A DNA stretch of 64,000 nucleotides, taken from contig NZ_QPJL01000001.1 of NCBI RefSeq assembly GCF_003337565.1, positions 248,001 through 312,000 on the forward strand, in the 5' to 3' direction. The notes beneath the pieces are model-generated. The model ran no database searches. It was given only the letters and a program-made list of their open reading frames with translations, and had not been told where the DNA came from. Origin of the DNA: Paracoccus lutimaris. Lineage in GTDB: Bacteria > Pseudomonadota > Alphaproteobacteria > Rhodobacterales > Rhodobacteraceae. Position numbers and translations under genes: made by a program. Positions 24,864 to 35,771 of the stretch are shown piece by piece; position 1 is the stretch's first letter; every line of letters starts with the position of its first letter.

Positions 24864-24940
24864 ACGTCATCTGCGATTGATACTGGCCTTTCGCGCCCCT
24901 CTGCGGTACGGGGGCGCGACTTCTGATAAAGGCCGCCCCC

Positions 24941-26761
<1,821 letters not shown>

Positions 26762-26773
26762 TTTTTTCGATCT

Positions 26774-26801
26774 GCAGGCTTCCGAAATTCCGGAAGTCTG
26801 C
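26774..26801. promoter_or_regulatory. Inverted repeat between typA and the TetR-type gene
   Basis: GCAGGCTTCCG and CGGAAGTCTGC form an 11-bp inverted repeat with one G-U pair when read as RNA. No T-run follows, so it is more likely an operator for the regulator starting at 26837 than a terminator. Confidence 0.45.
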
Positions 26802-26836
26802 TAGATTTGAAATCAGACGATCCTGAGGACCGGCAG

Positions 26837-27463
26837 ATGCCACATCGGGGAAATGCGTATCAGTCGATCATCTTTGCCGCCCAGCAAGCGTTGGACGAGA
26901 CTGGAGAATTGCCCAGAACAAATGCAGCGCTGGCCGCGCTGAGCGGGCTGGACGAGGCGCAGGTCAGCAACATCTTCAGGACCAAGGCCGATATCTATGA
27001 GGGCCTGCTCTATCAGGCGACCACCCTGCTGAACGACGCGCTGCGTCAGGGCGTGATCGATTCGGCGACGGACGATCCGGTCAAGCAGATGCTGTCGATC
27101 GGGCGCAGCTATCTCAGCTGGGCCGACCACAATCCGGTGCTGTTCCGGCTGATCGCGAATGGCCTGAATGGCGAAATCCGTCCCGACAGCACGCTGCACC
27201 GCTTCACCATCTCGATGCGCGACCTCTACCGCCGCAAGCTGACCGAGATGCAGCGGCTAGGCATCCTGTCACCCGATACGGATATCGAGCTGGCGATGCT
27301 GACCTTGCATTGCCTGGTGAAGGGCGGAAACATGATGTTCCTAACCCGCGCCACCGATCCCTGGTTCAGCGACGATTCCCGCCCGACGGCCGAAATTGCC
27401 GAGCGGATATTCATCGAGTTCCTCGACAGCCTGACGGGACGCCGGCTGTCGACCGCCGCCTGA
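26837..27463 (+). CDS. TetR-like transcriptional regulator
   Basis: A protein of 208 residues. An N-terminal helical region resembling a TetR helix-turn-helix (about 12-55: LPRTNAALAALSGLDEAQVSN and FRTKADIYEGLL in pieces) is followed by an all-helical ligand domain with YLSWADHNPVLFRLI near 95, a form seen in the TetR C-terminal WHG-type group. GAGGA lies about 8 nt before the ATG at 26837. The recognition helix is less canonical than usual, so the assignment is moderate. The inverted repeat just upstream may be its own operator. Target genes unknown. Confidence 0.7.
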   Translation: MPHRGNAYQSIIFAAQQALDETGELPRTNAALAALSGLDEAQVSNIFRTKADIYEGLLYQATTLLNDALRQGVIDSATDDPVKQMLSIGRSYLSWADHNPVLFRLIANGLNGEIRPDSTLHRFTISMRDLYRRKLTEMQRLGILSPDTDIELAMLTLHCLVKGGNMMFLTRATDPWFSDDSRPTAEIAERIFIEFLDSLTGRRLSTAA

Positions 27464-27483
27464 GGTCGCTGCGCGGCCCCGCC

Positions 27484-27825
<342 letters not shown>

Positions 27826-27874
27826 TCATCACCGCAAATAAGTCATTGCGGCTGGCGTGAAAACCCCCGCCGGA

Positions 27875-28759
27875 TCAGCGCCGCCTTTCAGCCCGCATCG
27901 CCTGCAGATTGGCGCCAAGAATGATCGCCGCGCCCAGGAACACCCAGACATCGATCACCTCGCCATAGATGGAATACCCGGCCAGCGCGGCCAGCGGAAC
28001 GCGCAGGAAATCCACCGGCATCACCACCGAGGCATCCAGCCGCCGCAAGGCCTGCGCCATGCAGTAATGCGCGCTCAGCGCGCCAATGCCGGCCAGAAGC
28101 ATCCAGGGCACAGAGGCGGCCTGGACCGGACGCCAATCCGTCAGCGCCGCGGCCAGGCCCAGCGGCAGCTGGATCAGGATCATCCATGCGACGATGGCGC
28201 CGGGCGAGTTCTGCCGCGTCAGCTGCTTGACCAGCACCAGCGACAGGCCATAGGCCATGGCCGCGACCAGAACCAGACCCGCAGCCGGATCGACAATGCC
28301 GATCCCCGGCCGGACAATCACCAGCACGCCGAAAAACCCGCCGACCGTCGCCAGCAACCGCGCCCGGGTCAGCCGCTCACCAAGGATCGCCCAGGCAAAG
28401 AACGCCACCCAGATCGGCATGGTGAATTCCAGCGCAAAGACCGAGGCCAGCGGCAGCAGCACCACGCCGATGGTCCAGAAATACTGACCTGTGAAATGCA
28501 CGATATTGCGCAGCAGATGCAGACGGAACTGCCGCATCTGCCGCAATTCGGGCCAAAGCCCGCGGATGAAGACGGCGATGACGAAAAGCCCGACCAGCGC
28601 CCGAAAGAACAGCACCTGCCGGATCGAAAGCGTCGCCGCCATTTCGCGCGATCCGATCGACATGCCGATGAAGGACGCCATGCTCAGCGCCATCCAGCCA
28701 ATGCCGATCCAGAAACTGCGGCGCGCCCCCGGCTCGGGAAGCAGACTCGAATGGGGCAT
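27875..28759 (-). CDS. EamA/DMT family transporter
   Basis: A protein of 294 residues with about ten hydrophobic helices in two repeated halves, the drug/metabolite transporter pattern. Family-like features include FFRALVGL near 50 in the first half, ALEFTMPIWVAFFAWAILGER near 107 in pieces, and the matching FLRVPLAALAGYSIYGE region near 255 in the second. It probably exports an amino acid or other small metabolite. Ligand and direction cannot be inferred. It is downstream of the fabF gene on the same strand with a 145-bp gap. Confidence 0.85.
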   Translation of the reverse strand: MPHSSLLPEPGARRSFWIGIGWMALSMASFIGMSIGSREMAATLSIRQVLFFRALVGLFVIAVFIRGLWPELRQMRQFRLHLLRNIVHFTGQYFWTIGVVLLPLASVFALEFTMPIWVAFFAWAILGERLTRARLLATVGGFFGVLVIVRPGIGIVDPAAGLVLVAAMAYGLSLVLVKQLTRQNSPGAIVAWMILIQLPLGLAAALTDWRPVQAASVPWMLLAGIGALSAHYCMAQALRRLDASVVMPVDFLRVPLAALAGYSIYGEVIDVWVFLGAAIILGANLQAMRAERRR

Positions 28760-28904
28760 GGCCGTCCTGCGTCAGAATAACTCGCCGCCCGTCCTATCCA
28801 GCCTGCCGACGAAAGGAAACCGGGATGCGCCCTTCTTTCATGCCCAAATATCCCGGGGGCGGCCCGGCACGGGCCGGGGGCAGAGCCCCCTATTCAGGCC
28901 TTGC

Positions 28905-30242
28905 TCAGGCCTTGCGCAGCGCCAGAACGGCGTTCAGACCGCCAAAGGCGAAGGCATTGGACAGCACCGCCCCGACCTTGGCCTCGCGCGCCTCGTTCGG
29001 AACCACGTCCAGCGCGCATTCCGGATCCGGCTCCTCATAGCCGATGGTGGGCGCGATCACCCCGTCTCGCAGCGCCATGATGCAGGCCAGCAGCTCGACG
29101 GCACCGGTGCCGCCGATCAGATGCCCGTGCATCGACTTGGTCGAGGAAATCATCAACCGGTCGGCGTGATGGCCAAAGGCATGGGCGACGGCGGCGCATT
29201 CGGTCTTGTCATTGGCGGCGGTGCCGGTGCCATGGGCGTTGATATAGCCGAATTCCTCGGGGCGCATATGCGCGTCCAGCATGGCGCCGGTGATGGTGCG
29301 CTGCGCGCCGATGGCCGAGGGCATGACGATGTCCTGCGCGTCGGCCGACATGGAAAAGCCCACAACCTCGGCCAGAATATCGGCGCCGCGCGCCGCCGCA
29401 TGTTCCCAATCCTCGAAGACGAAGACGCCCGCCCCCTCGCCCTGGACCATGCCGTTGCGCGTGGCCGAGAACGGCCGGCAGGCATCCTTGGACATGACCC
29501 GCAGCCCTTCCCAGGCCTTGACGCCGCCAAAGCACAGCATCGCCTCCGAGCCGCCGGCCAGCATCACCGTCGCCGCCCCCGAGCGCACCATGTTGAAGGC
29601 CATGCCCATGGCATGGTTGGAACTGGCGCAGGCCGTGGCCACGGTGAAGCTCGGCCCCAGCAGCCCGTATTCCAGGCTGACATGCGAGGTCGCTGCATTG
29701 TTCATCAGCTTCGGCACGACAAAGGGATGAACCCGGTTCTTTCCCTCTTCATAGACCGTGCGGTAATTCTCGTCCCAGGTGTTCATGCCGCCGGCCGCCG
29801 TGCCCAGCACCACCCCCGAGCGCAGGCCCAGCTCGCCCTCGAAGACCAGACCCGACTGCTCGACCGCCTCGCGCGCCGCCAAGAGCGTGAACTGGGTGAA
29901 CTTGTCATAAAGGACGATCTGCTGGCGATTGAAATAGACCTCTGGATCCCAGTCGCGGACCTGCCCGCCGATCCGGACCGCAAGCCGGTCCACGTCGCGA
30001 AAATCCAAAGGCCCGATGCCGCAGCGGCCCTCGCGCATCGCCTCAAGAGTCGAGGGCACGTCACGGCCAAGGGCGTTTACGGTTCCCATGCCGGTGATGG
30101 CCACGCGGCGCATGCCATCGGCATGCCGGCCCATGATGACCCGGCCCAGCATGGTGCGCGCGATCTTGGTCGCGTTCTTGACCTTGCCGGGCTTGCGTTG
30201 CGCCTTGGCTGGCCTGTCGTCCCTGTTCTTCTTTGCGCTCAT
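28905..30242 (-). CDS. Beta-ketoacyl-ACP synthase (KAS II/FabF type)
   Basis: A protein of 445 residues. The thiolase-fold catalytic triad is visible: cysteine in TACASSN near 210, histidine in HGTGTAAND near 345 and histidine in HGHLIGGTG near 380. It condenses malonyl-ACP with an acyl chain. The first 43 residues are Lys/Arg-rich and unusual; a shorter start at about 30113 (MRRVAITG) would give a standard FabF length, but the ATG at 30242 overlaps the ACP stop (ATGA), which argues for coupled translation. Its partner is likely that ACP, and lpxD upstream suggests lipid A or a special long-chain fatty acid. Confidence 0.88.
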   Translation of the reverse strand: MSAKKNRDDRPAKAQRKPGKVKNATKIARTMLGRVIMGRHADGMRRVAITGMGTVNALGRDVPSTLEAMREGRCGIGPLDFRDVDRLAVRIGGQVRDWDPEVYFNRQQIVLYDKFTQFTLLAAREAVEQSGLVFEGELGLRSGVVLGTAAGGMNTWDENYRTVYEEGKNRVHPFVVPKLMNNAATSHVSLEYGLLGPSFTVATACASSNHAMGMAFNMVRSGAATVMLAGGSEAMLCFGGVKAWEGLRVMSKDACRPFSATRNGMVQGEGAGVFVFEDWEHAAARGADILAEVVGFSMSADAQDIVMPSAIGAQRTITGAMLDAHMRPEEFGYINAHGTGTAANDKTECAAVAHAFGHHADRLMISSTKSMHGHLIGGTGAVELLACIMALRDGVIAPTIGYEEPDPECALDVVPNEAREAKVGAVLSNAFAFGGLNAVLALRKA

Positions 30243-30499
30243 ACCTTTTCCGCGACCAGTTTTTCCACCGCGCCAATGATCGCGCCAAGGCTCGAGACGT
30301 CGAAATCCGACTTCTCCGGCTCATTGGCGTTGAAGGGCACCGAGATGTCGAACTCTTCCTCGATGGCAAAGATCGACTCGACCAGCCCGAGGCTGTCGAT
30401 GCCGATATCCTGCGGCGACATGTCGAGCTTCAGCTCGCTGGGGTCCAGCATCGCCTGTTCTGCGATGATCTGGATGATGCGGTCGCGGACTTCTGTCAT
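30239..30499 (-). CDS. Acyl carrier protein, dedicated paralogue
   Basis: A protein of 86 residues, acidic. The phosphopantetheine serine is S36 in GIDSLG. The sequence around it (IGIDSLGLVESIF) differs from the usual housekeeping ACP, which has DSLDTVE. This looks like a specialised carrier such as the AcpXL type used to load long or hydroxylated chains onto lipid A. It lies between lpxD and the KAS gene and overlaps the KAS start. Confidence 0.88.
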   Translation of the reverse strand: MTEVRDRIIQIIAEQAMLDPSELKLDMSPQDIGIDSLGLVESIFAIEEEFDISVPFNANEPEKSDFDVSSLGAIIGAVEKLVAEKV

Positions 30500-30539
30500 C
30501 TCGGCCTCCGTTCAGCCCCTTGGGCGTGGTGTCGGGACA

Positions 30540-31634
30540 TCAGTCCCGACCGTCTTTTTCCATCAGTTTCTTAACAGTTTCGCGAAGCTCTGCCACCTGC
30601 GCATATAGGCGCGGCAGGCGGCGGATGTTCTTTGTCGCCTCGACATGGGTTTCCATCTTGACCGCCGGACTGCCCAGCAGCACCCGGCCGGCGGGGGCAT
30701 TGGTAAAGATCTTGGTCGCGCCGCCGGCGATCACGTCGTCGCCCACGAAGATATTGTCCGAGACCCCGACCTGCCCGCCCAGCACGACGCGATTGCCGAT
30801 CCGGGACGAGCCGGCGATGCCGACCAGACCGCAAAGCAGGCAATCCTCGCCCACCACGACATTGTGGCCGACCTGCACCTGGCTGTCGATCTTGGTGCCG
30901 CGGCCGATCCGGGTCGCACGGATCGTGCCGCGGTCGAGGGTCGAATTGGCGCCGACCTCGACATCGTCGCCCAGTTCGACGCCACCCAGCGAATGGATGC
31001 GGGTCCAGTGCTGCTGATGGATCTGCCGGCGCTCGCCCAGGGTCTCGCGGATTTCCTCGACACCGGATTTCTCGGGCGTGACAAAGGAGAATCCGTCACC
31101 GCCGATCACCGCACCCGAATGCAGGATCACGCGGTCGCCAATGGTCACGCCATGGGCGATGCGCGCCCCGGCATGGATCAGCGCGTCACGGCCGATCACC
31201 ACGTCCGGCCCGATCGAGACATGCGAGGCGATGCGCGCCCCTGCCCCGATCCGCACCCGCGCCCCGATCACCACGAACGGGCCGATGGCGGCATCCGCGC
31301 CGATCTCGGCATCGGGTGCGATCACAGCGCTGGGATGGATGCCGGCCGCGATGCCCGGGCCGGGATCAAAGGCGCGGGTCAGACCGGCCATGGCCAGACG
31401 CGGGCGCCCGACAAGGATCGCGGCCTTCAGCCCCAGCGCCTCGGGGTCAGAGCCCTCGGCCAGCAGCGCCATGCCGCCGGGGGCGAGGCGCCCGGCATAG
31501 GCGGGCGTGGTCGCAAGCGCGATCTGGCCGTCGCCGGCCTGCCCGGCTTCGGCGGCGCCGGTCACGCTCAGGCTGCCATCGCCCCAAAGACGGCCATTCA
31601 ATGCACGTGCCAGATCGGCAATCGTCGTTGTCAT
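30540..31634 (-). CDS. lpxD: UDP-3-O-(3-hydroxyacyl)glucosamine N-acyltransferase
   Basis: A protein of 364 residues. After an N-terminal uridine-binding domain (about 1-95), hexapeptide repeats of the left-handed beta-helix run from about 100 to 300 (IGADAAIGPFVVIGARVRIG and similar). The catalytic histidine is in the HSGAVIGGDGF segment near 170. It adds the second acyl chain in lipid A synthesis. In many bacteria it lies with lpxA and fabZ; here it is instead followed by an ACP and a KAS, so a lipid-modification unit is formed. Confidence 0.92.
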   Translation of the reverse strand: MTTTIADLARALNGRLWGDGSLSVTGAAEAGQAGDGQIALATTPAYAGRLAPGGMALLAEGSDPEALGLKAAILVGRPRLAMAGLTRAFDPGPGIAAGIHPSAVIAPDAEIGADAAIGPFVVIGARVRIGAGARIASHVSIGPDVVIGRDALIHAGARIAHGVTIGDRVILHSGAVIGGDGFSFVTPEKSGVEEIRETLGERRQIHQQHWTRIHSLGGVELGDDVEVGANSTLDRGTIRATRIGRGTKIDSQVQVGHNVVVGEDCLLCGLVGIAGSSRIGNRVVLGGQVGVSDNIFVGDDVIAGGATKIFTNAPAGRVLLGSPAVKMETHVEATKNIRRLPRLYAQVAELRETVKKLMEKDGRD

Positions 31635-31661
31635 GCGTCACCCCCTTGCTTCGGGGTTCAT

Positions 31662-33296
31662 CTATTCATCCGCGGCGGCAGAATCCAGAGCGGCCTTGCG
31701 CAGCGCGGTAAGAACCAGAGCGTCGCGGCCATAGATATCGGGGTGGCGCTGGATGCGCCCGGTCTCGTCGGGGAAGGCGGTGAAATAGACCAGATGCACC
31801 GGCACTGGCGGGCGCAGGTTCAGATAGGTCTCGCGCCCCGAGGAGAGGGCCTTGGAAAACATCGCCTCGGGATCCTCGGCCTGCGGGCGCAGCAGTTCAT
31901 GGGCAAGATCGATCGGTTTGCCGATGCGGATGCAGCCATGCGAATAGGCGCGCGTCGACTGCTGAAACAGGTGCTTGGTCGGGGTGTCGTGCAGATAGAT
32001 GTTCCAGGGGTTCGGGAACATGAATTTGACCACGCCAAGCGCATTGTCGTCGCTGGGCTTTTGCCGCATGCGATAGGGAAAGTTCGAGGCCGAATACTTG
32101 CGGAAATCGATCCGGTCGCGGCTGATGACATTGCCCTTGCCGTCGACCACGTCGAGATGGCTTACGGCATGGCGGTTCGCCTGCAGGCGCGGCAGGTATT
32201 CCTTGACGGTGATCGAGCGCGGGACGTTCCAGCGCGGGTTCACCACGATATATTTCATGGTCTCGCTGAATTCGGGCGTGTCGAATTCGCCATTGGCCTT
32301 GCCGATCACGGTGCGGGTCTCAAAGACCTGCTGGCCGCGCTCGAAGATGCGGGCGTTGAACTCGGTCAGGTTGACCCAGACATGGCGCGCGTTCAGATCG
32401 TGGCCATACATCCAGCGCATGCGCTCCAGCGCGACGAGGATGGCGTCGGCCTCGGGTCCGGTGCCGCGGTTCAGGCGGGCGACGGTGCGCGGCCCCGCGA
32501 CCCCGTCCGACGGCAGTCCCGCCGCCTGCTGAAAGGCCGCGACCGCGCCGGTCAGTGGCGCATCATAGGTCAGCGGGCTGGCCTGGGGCGGCGCGGCAAA
32601 GCCGATGGCGGCCAGGCGCACCCGCAAAGCAGCAATCGCCGGGTCGCTGACGCCTTCGCGCCAAAGCCCCTCGGGGACCTCGGGCACATCGACAGATGCG
32701 ACCAGTTTTGACTGCGCGGCCAGCGCCGCGCGCAGCGCCTCATAGCGGTGGTATTTCAGCGGCAGCTCGTCCAGCACCGCCGACGGATCCGGGCTTTGCG
32801 CGAAAAGGCGCAGCAGATCGCCGACGGCCGGGCGGTTGACCTCGCGCTTGATGCCCTTCTCGATCTTGCGCGGATCAAGAATGCCGCCGGTGATGTCATG
32901 CGACCAGCGTGCAAAGGTGCGGGCGAATTTCAACTCGTCCTCGACCGAGACCGGCGCGGCCGCGTCCAGCTGGCGCAAGCCGCTTTGCCGATAGCGCGCT
33001 GGCGGCAGCCCGTGTGAGGCCGCCTGCCCCACCGCCTCGATCAGCGCGGCGCGGCGGGCGGCGCCTTCCGCGCCCAGAAAGATCGGCCGCAAGCCATTGG
33101 TGCCATAGAAATCGGCCAGACCCGGATCGCCCGCAGCAGCCTCGGCCAGCTGCATTTCCTGGGCCGAAAAGACCAGGCGCGGGGCGGGAAGCGCGGCGAT
33201 CTGCGCGGTTTCAAGCGCCTGCGCAAGGCCTGCCTGCGCGCCGCCAAGCAGGGCTGCGAATGCAACCATTGCGCGAATCAATCTTGAAACCTTCAC
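31662..33296 (-). CDS. L,D-transpeptidase (YkuD) with peptidoglycan-binding domain
   Basis: A protein of 544 residues from the GTG at 33296, which has GGAAGGG 8 nt upstream and yields a clean signal peptide ending LAQA. An ATG at 33344 is an alternative. A peptidoglycan-binding domain lies near 240-290 (AVAAFQQAAGLPSDG), and the YkuD catalytic site is SHGCIRIG near 455 with its nucleophilic cysteine. Such enzymes form 3-3 cross-links in the cell wall and may also anchor outer-membrane protein. It acts in the periplasm. The gene precedes lpxD on the same strand with a 27-bp gap. Confidence 0.9.
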   Translation of the reverse strand: MKVSRLIRAMVAFAALLGGAQAGLAQALETAQIAALPAPRLVFSAQEMQLAEAAAGDPGLADFYGTNGLRPIFLGAEGAARRAALIEAVGQAASHGLPPARYRQSGLRQLDAAAPVSVEDELKFARTFARWSHDITGGILDPRKIEKGIKREVNRPAVGDLLRLFAQSPDPSAVLDELPLKYHRYEALRAALAAQSKLVASVDVPEVPEGLWREGVSDPAIAALRVRLAAIGFAAPPQASPLTYDAPLTGAVAAFQQAAGLPSDGVAGPRTVARLNRGTGPEADAILVALERMRWMYGHDLNARHVWVNLTEFNARIFERGQQVFETRTVIGKANGEFDTPEFSETMKYIVVNPRWNVPRSITVKEYLPRLQANRHAVSHLDVVDGKGNVISRDRIDFRKYSASNFPYRMRQKPSDDNALGVVKFMFPNPWNIYLHDTPTKHLFQQSTRAYSHGCIRIGKPIDLAHELLRPQAEDPEAMFSKALSSGRETYLNLRPPVPVHLVYFTAFPDETGRIQRHPDIYGRDALVLTALRKAALDSAAADE

Positions 33297-33602
33297 CGGG
33301 CCGTCCCTTCCGTCATCATTCAAAAAGCATCGCATTTCAGCCATTTTTCCGCCAGAGTCCGTCAGATTTTTCTTGCCAAACTGATGCGCGGGCACCACGG
33401 CACCGCAGAAATCTTGGGTTGCACAGCGAATCATGCTGGGTTTCGGCGAAATTACGCCGATAATGGCGGAAACTCGCTATGCGCGAAATGAAATGCTTCC
33501 ATCCACTTGCGGGCTGGTGACATATTCTTAATCAGTTCCGGGTAAACCGGGATATGTCGCATCAAAAAGGCGACACAACGAAAGCAGGACAGGCGATCTG
33601 AC
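33297..33602. other. Divergent promoter region
   Basis: A 306-bp region between the L,D-transpeptidase (minus) and the DUF882 gene (plus). No ORF of interest. A weak plus-strand promoter may be formed by TTGCGG near 33508 and TAATCA about 16-17 bp later. AAAGCAGGACAGG near 33580-33595 provides the ribosome site of the DUF882 gene. Confidence 0.4.
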
Positions 33603-34163
33603 ATGACGTTTGAATCTATCTCGCGTCGGGGCATCCTTGGTGTGTTCGCGGCGACGACGGTGGCGGCAGCGCCGGTTATGGCCAATGCCTTCGGGTTGAT
33701 CCGCGGCGCCGGTGACGTCCGCCGCATCCGGATGTATTCCGGGCGCACGGGCGAAAGCATCGATACGGTCTACTGGATCGATGGCAAATACATTCGGGGT
33801 GCCCTGAATGAAATCAACATCTTCATGCGCGATTGGCGAACCGGTCAGGCGATCGGGATCGATCCACGCACGATCGACATTGCCGCAGCCTCGCACCGGC
33901 TGTTGCAAACCAAAGAGCCCTTCATGATGCTGTCGGGCTATCGCTCGCCCAAGACCAATGCCATGCTGCGGTCGCGATCCTCGGGCGTGGCGCGCAACTC
34001 GCTGCACATGGTGGGCAAGGCTGCGGACATGCGCCTGAAATCGCGCTCGGTGTCGCAGATGTACAAGGCGGCGGCGGCCTGCCAGGCCGGTGGCGTCGGC
34101 AAATATTCGCGTTCAAATTTCGTCCATATGGATTGCGGTCCGGTACGCCACTGGGGTGCCTGA
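33603..34163 (+). CDS. DUF882 family, M15-like peptidoglycan-related protein, Tat-exported
   Basis: A protein of 186 residues. A twin-arginine motif SRRGILG near 7-13 with a hydrophobic region predicts export by Tat. The C-terminal domain has the SGYRSPKTN segment near 120, the HxxxxAAD-type zinc motif in HMVGKAADMR near 139 and a final histidine in FVHMDCGPVRHW, together a D-Ala-D-Ala-peptidase-like metal site. It would cut or bind peptide stems in the wall, which fits its position opposite an L,D-transpeptidase. An intrinsic terminator follows. Confidence 0.9.
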   Translation: MTFESISRRGILGVFAATTVAAAPVMANAFGLIRGAGDVRRIRMYSGRTGESIDTVYWIDGKYIRGALNEINIFMRDWRTGQAIGIDPRTIDIAAASHRLLQTKEPFMMLSGYRSPKTNAMLRSRSSGVARNSLHMVGKAADMRLKSRSVSQMYKAAAACQAGGVGKYSRSNFVHMDCGPVRHWGA

Positions 34164-34190
34164 CAGACGACCCGGACGACAGGAAGATGC

Positions 34191-34226
34191 AAACGAAAAC
34201 CCGCCCGAATGGGCGGGTTTTCGTTT
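34191..34226. terminator. Strong bidirectional terminator
   Basis: A 16-bp perfect stem (AAACGAAAACCCGCCC and its complement) with a GAAT loop and T-rich edges on both strands. It serves the DUF882 gene and the convergent SseB-like gene. Confidence 0.92.
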
Positions 34227-34230
34227 GGGC

Positions 34231-34983
34231 CTAGCGCAATCTTGGTGGCGCCTTCGGATCGCGCCGGGGCGGCTGGGGTTCAGGGGGCGGCGGTGCGGGT
34301 TCCAGCATCAGCGCGCCCGCCGGCATCTCCCGTTCGGAAAAGCCGATATCGACGCCGCCGGGCAGTTGCGGAAGAAAGGCCAGCAATTCCGCGAAGGCCT
34401 TGGCCACGGCATCCTCATGCGTTGGGACGACGCCCCCCAGCATCAGCGCATGGCCCTGCCGGCCATCCGACCATTCGGCCTGCACCAGCGTCAACCGGCC
34501 GACCAGCCCGCTCATATCCGCCAGACGCTGGCCCAGCGGTTCGGAGAGCAGCCTGACCGCCTCGGGCGTCGGCGGCGACAGGCGGCGCGCGCTTTCGGCG
34601 CGGGCGATGCTGGGGCGCGCGGCCAGTGCCCCGGTCAGCCAGCGCAATGTCGCCGCATCCAGCATCATCTGCGACGGGTGGCCGGGATTGATCAGAACCC
34701 CCTGCCCCTCACCGGCAAGCGTCGCCGCCAGGACCCGACCCGGTATGGCGAGATAGGCCACCGGCCCGCCGACAAACCCGGCAAGCCGCTCCTCACTGTC
34801 GCAGGCCAATGCGAAATGCCCCTCGGGCAGATCGAAGCTCTGCAATTCGGCGGTATCCGTGGCGGGTTCGGCGACGAGTGCCGCGAAAAGCTCGGTATCC
34901 GCCAGACGCGACAGGGCGCGCGCGCGTCCCGGCGCATCGGCGAGGTGAAACGGAACCTGGCAAAGCTCATCCAGCGGGGTCAT
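34231..34983 (-). CDS. SseB family protein
   Basis: A protein of 250 residues. The N-terminal half resembles SseB domains (ADTELFAALVAEP near 27, VAYLAIPGRVLAA near 75, GVLINPG near 96). The tail after residue 220 is proline-rich (PAPPPPEPQPP). In most bacteria the role of SseB domain proteins is not established; enhancer of serine-sensitivity or secretion names are historical. It overlaps the uracil-DNA glycosylase-type gene by 17 bp and is co-transcribed with it. Confidence 0.7.
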   Translation of the reverse strand: MTPLDELCQVPFHLADAPGRARALSRLADTELFAALVAEPATDTAELQSFDLPEGHFALACDSEERLAGFVGGPVAYLAIPGRVLAATLAGEGQGVLINPGHPSQMMLDAATLRWLTGALAARPSIARAESARRLSPPTPEAVRLLSEPLGQRLADMSGLVGRLTLVQAEWSDGRQGHALMLGGVVPTHEDAVAKAFAELLAFLPQLPGGVDIGFSEREMPAGALMLEPAPPPPEPQPPRRDPKAPPRLR

Positions 34984-35572
34984 CGGTCTCTCTCAACAGT
35001 CCGGCGATGGTGGCGCGCAGTTCTGGCAGAAGTTCGGCCTCGAACCAGGGATTGCGCCGCAGCCAGCCGGTATTGCGCCAGGACGGATGTGGCAAGGGGA
35101 AGATGTGCGGCGCATGATCGCGCCAGGCGGCGACGGTTGCGGTGACGCCTCCCGTCGCGGCAGCGCCAAGGTGCCAGCGCTGCGCATGACCGCCGACCAG
35201 AAGGGTCAGCCGCGGCTGCAGCAGATCCATCACGCGCCGCCGCCAGGTACGCGCGCAGAGGGCGGGCGGCGGCAGGTCGGCACCCTTGCCGTCATAGCCC
35301 GGAAAACAAAAGGCCATCGGCGCGATCGCAATACGGCTGCGGTCGTAGAAGACAGTCTCGGACGTGCCCATCCAGGCGCGCAGGCGGTCGCCAGAACGGT
35401 CGTTGAACGGACGCCCGGTCAGGTGCACGCGCATGCCCGGGGCCTGCCCCACGATCAGGATCGGTGCGCCGGGAGTGAACCAGACCACCGGGCGCGGGCT
35501 GTGCTGCGTCGCCGTGGCGGCGAAGCGCGGCGCGCATAGCCGGCAGTCGGTGATGTCGCGGGTCAGGCTCAT
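34967..35572 (-). CDS. Uracil-DNA glycosylase family protein
   Basis: A protein of 201 residues from the ATG at 35572 (MSLTRDITDCRLC); 35593 is an alternative start. The fold's key motifs are visible: the active-site GQAPGM near 50, the PLPHPSWRN segment near 165 and the HLTGRPFND segment near 58. Cysteines in DCRLCAPRF near 8-11 suggest a partial metal or cluster site, but the full four-cysteine set of family 4 is not evident. It probably removes uracil from DNA or acts on a related base. It overlaps sseB at its 3' end. Confidence 0.8.
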   Translation of the reverse strand: MSLTRDITDCRLCAPRFAATATQHSPRPVVWFTPGAPILIVGQAPGMRVHLTGRPFNDRSGDRLRAWMGTSETVFYDRSRIAIAPMAFCFPGYDGKGADLPPPALCARTWRRRVMDLLQPRLTLLVGGHAQRWHLGAAATGGVTATVAAWRDHAPHIFPLPHPSWRNTGWLRRNPWFEAELLPELRATIAGLLRETDDPAG

Positions 35573-35771
35573 GCTCACCAGATAGGCGCGCATGGCCGGG
35601 CCGGAAAGTGCGGATATACACGAAATATAAAGCATTCTATGGCCATGGTGGACAGCGGGGCGGACTGGGCATAAGGTTCGCGCCTGTGCTGCGGTCATAC
35701 GGATCGTGGGGTTCATGGTTATTCTTACGATCCCGGTGCTGGATCCAGAGCCGGGGGCGCGGAACGGGCAG

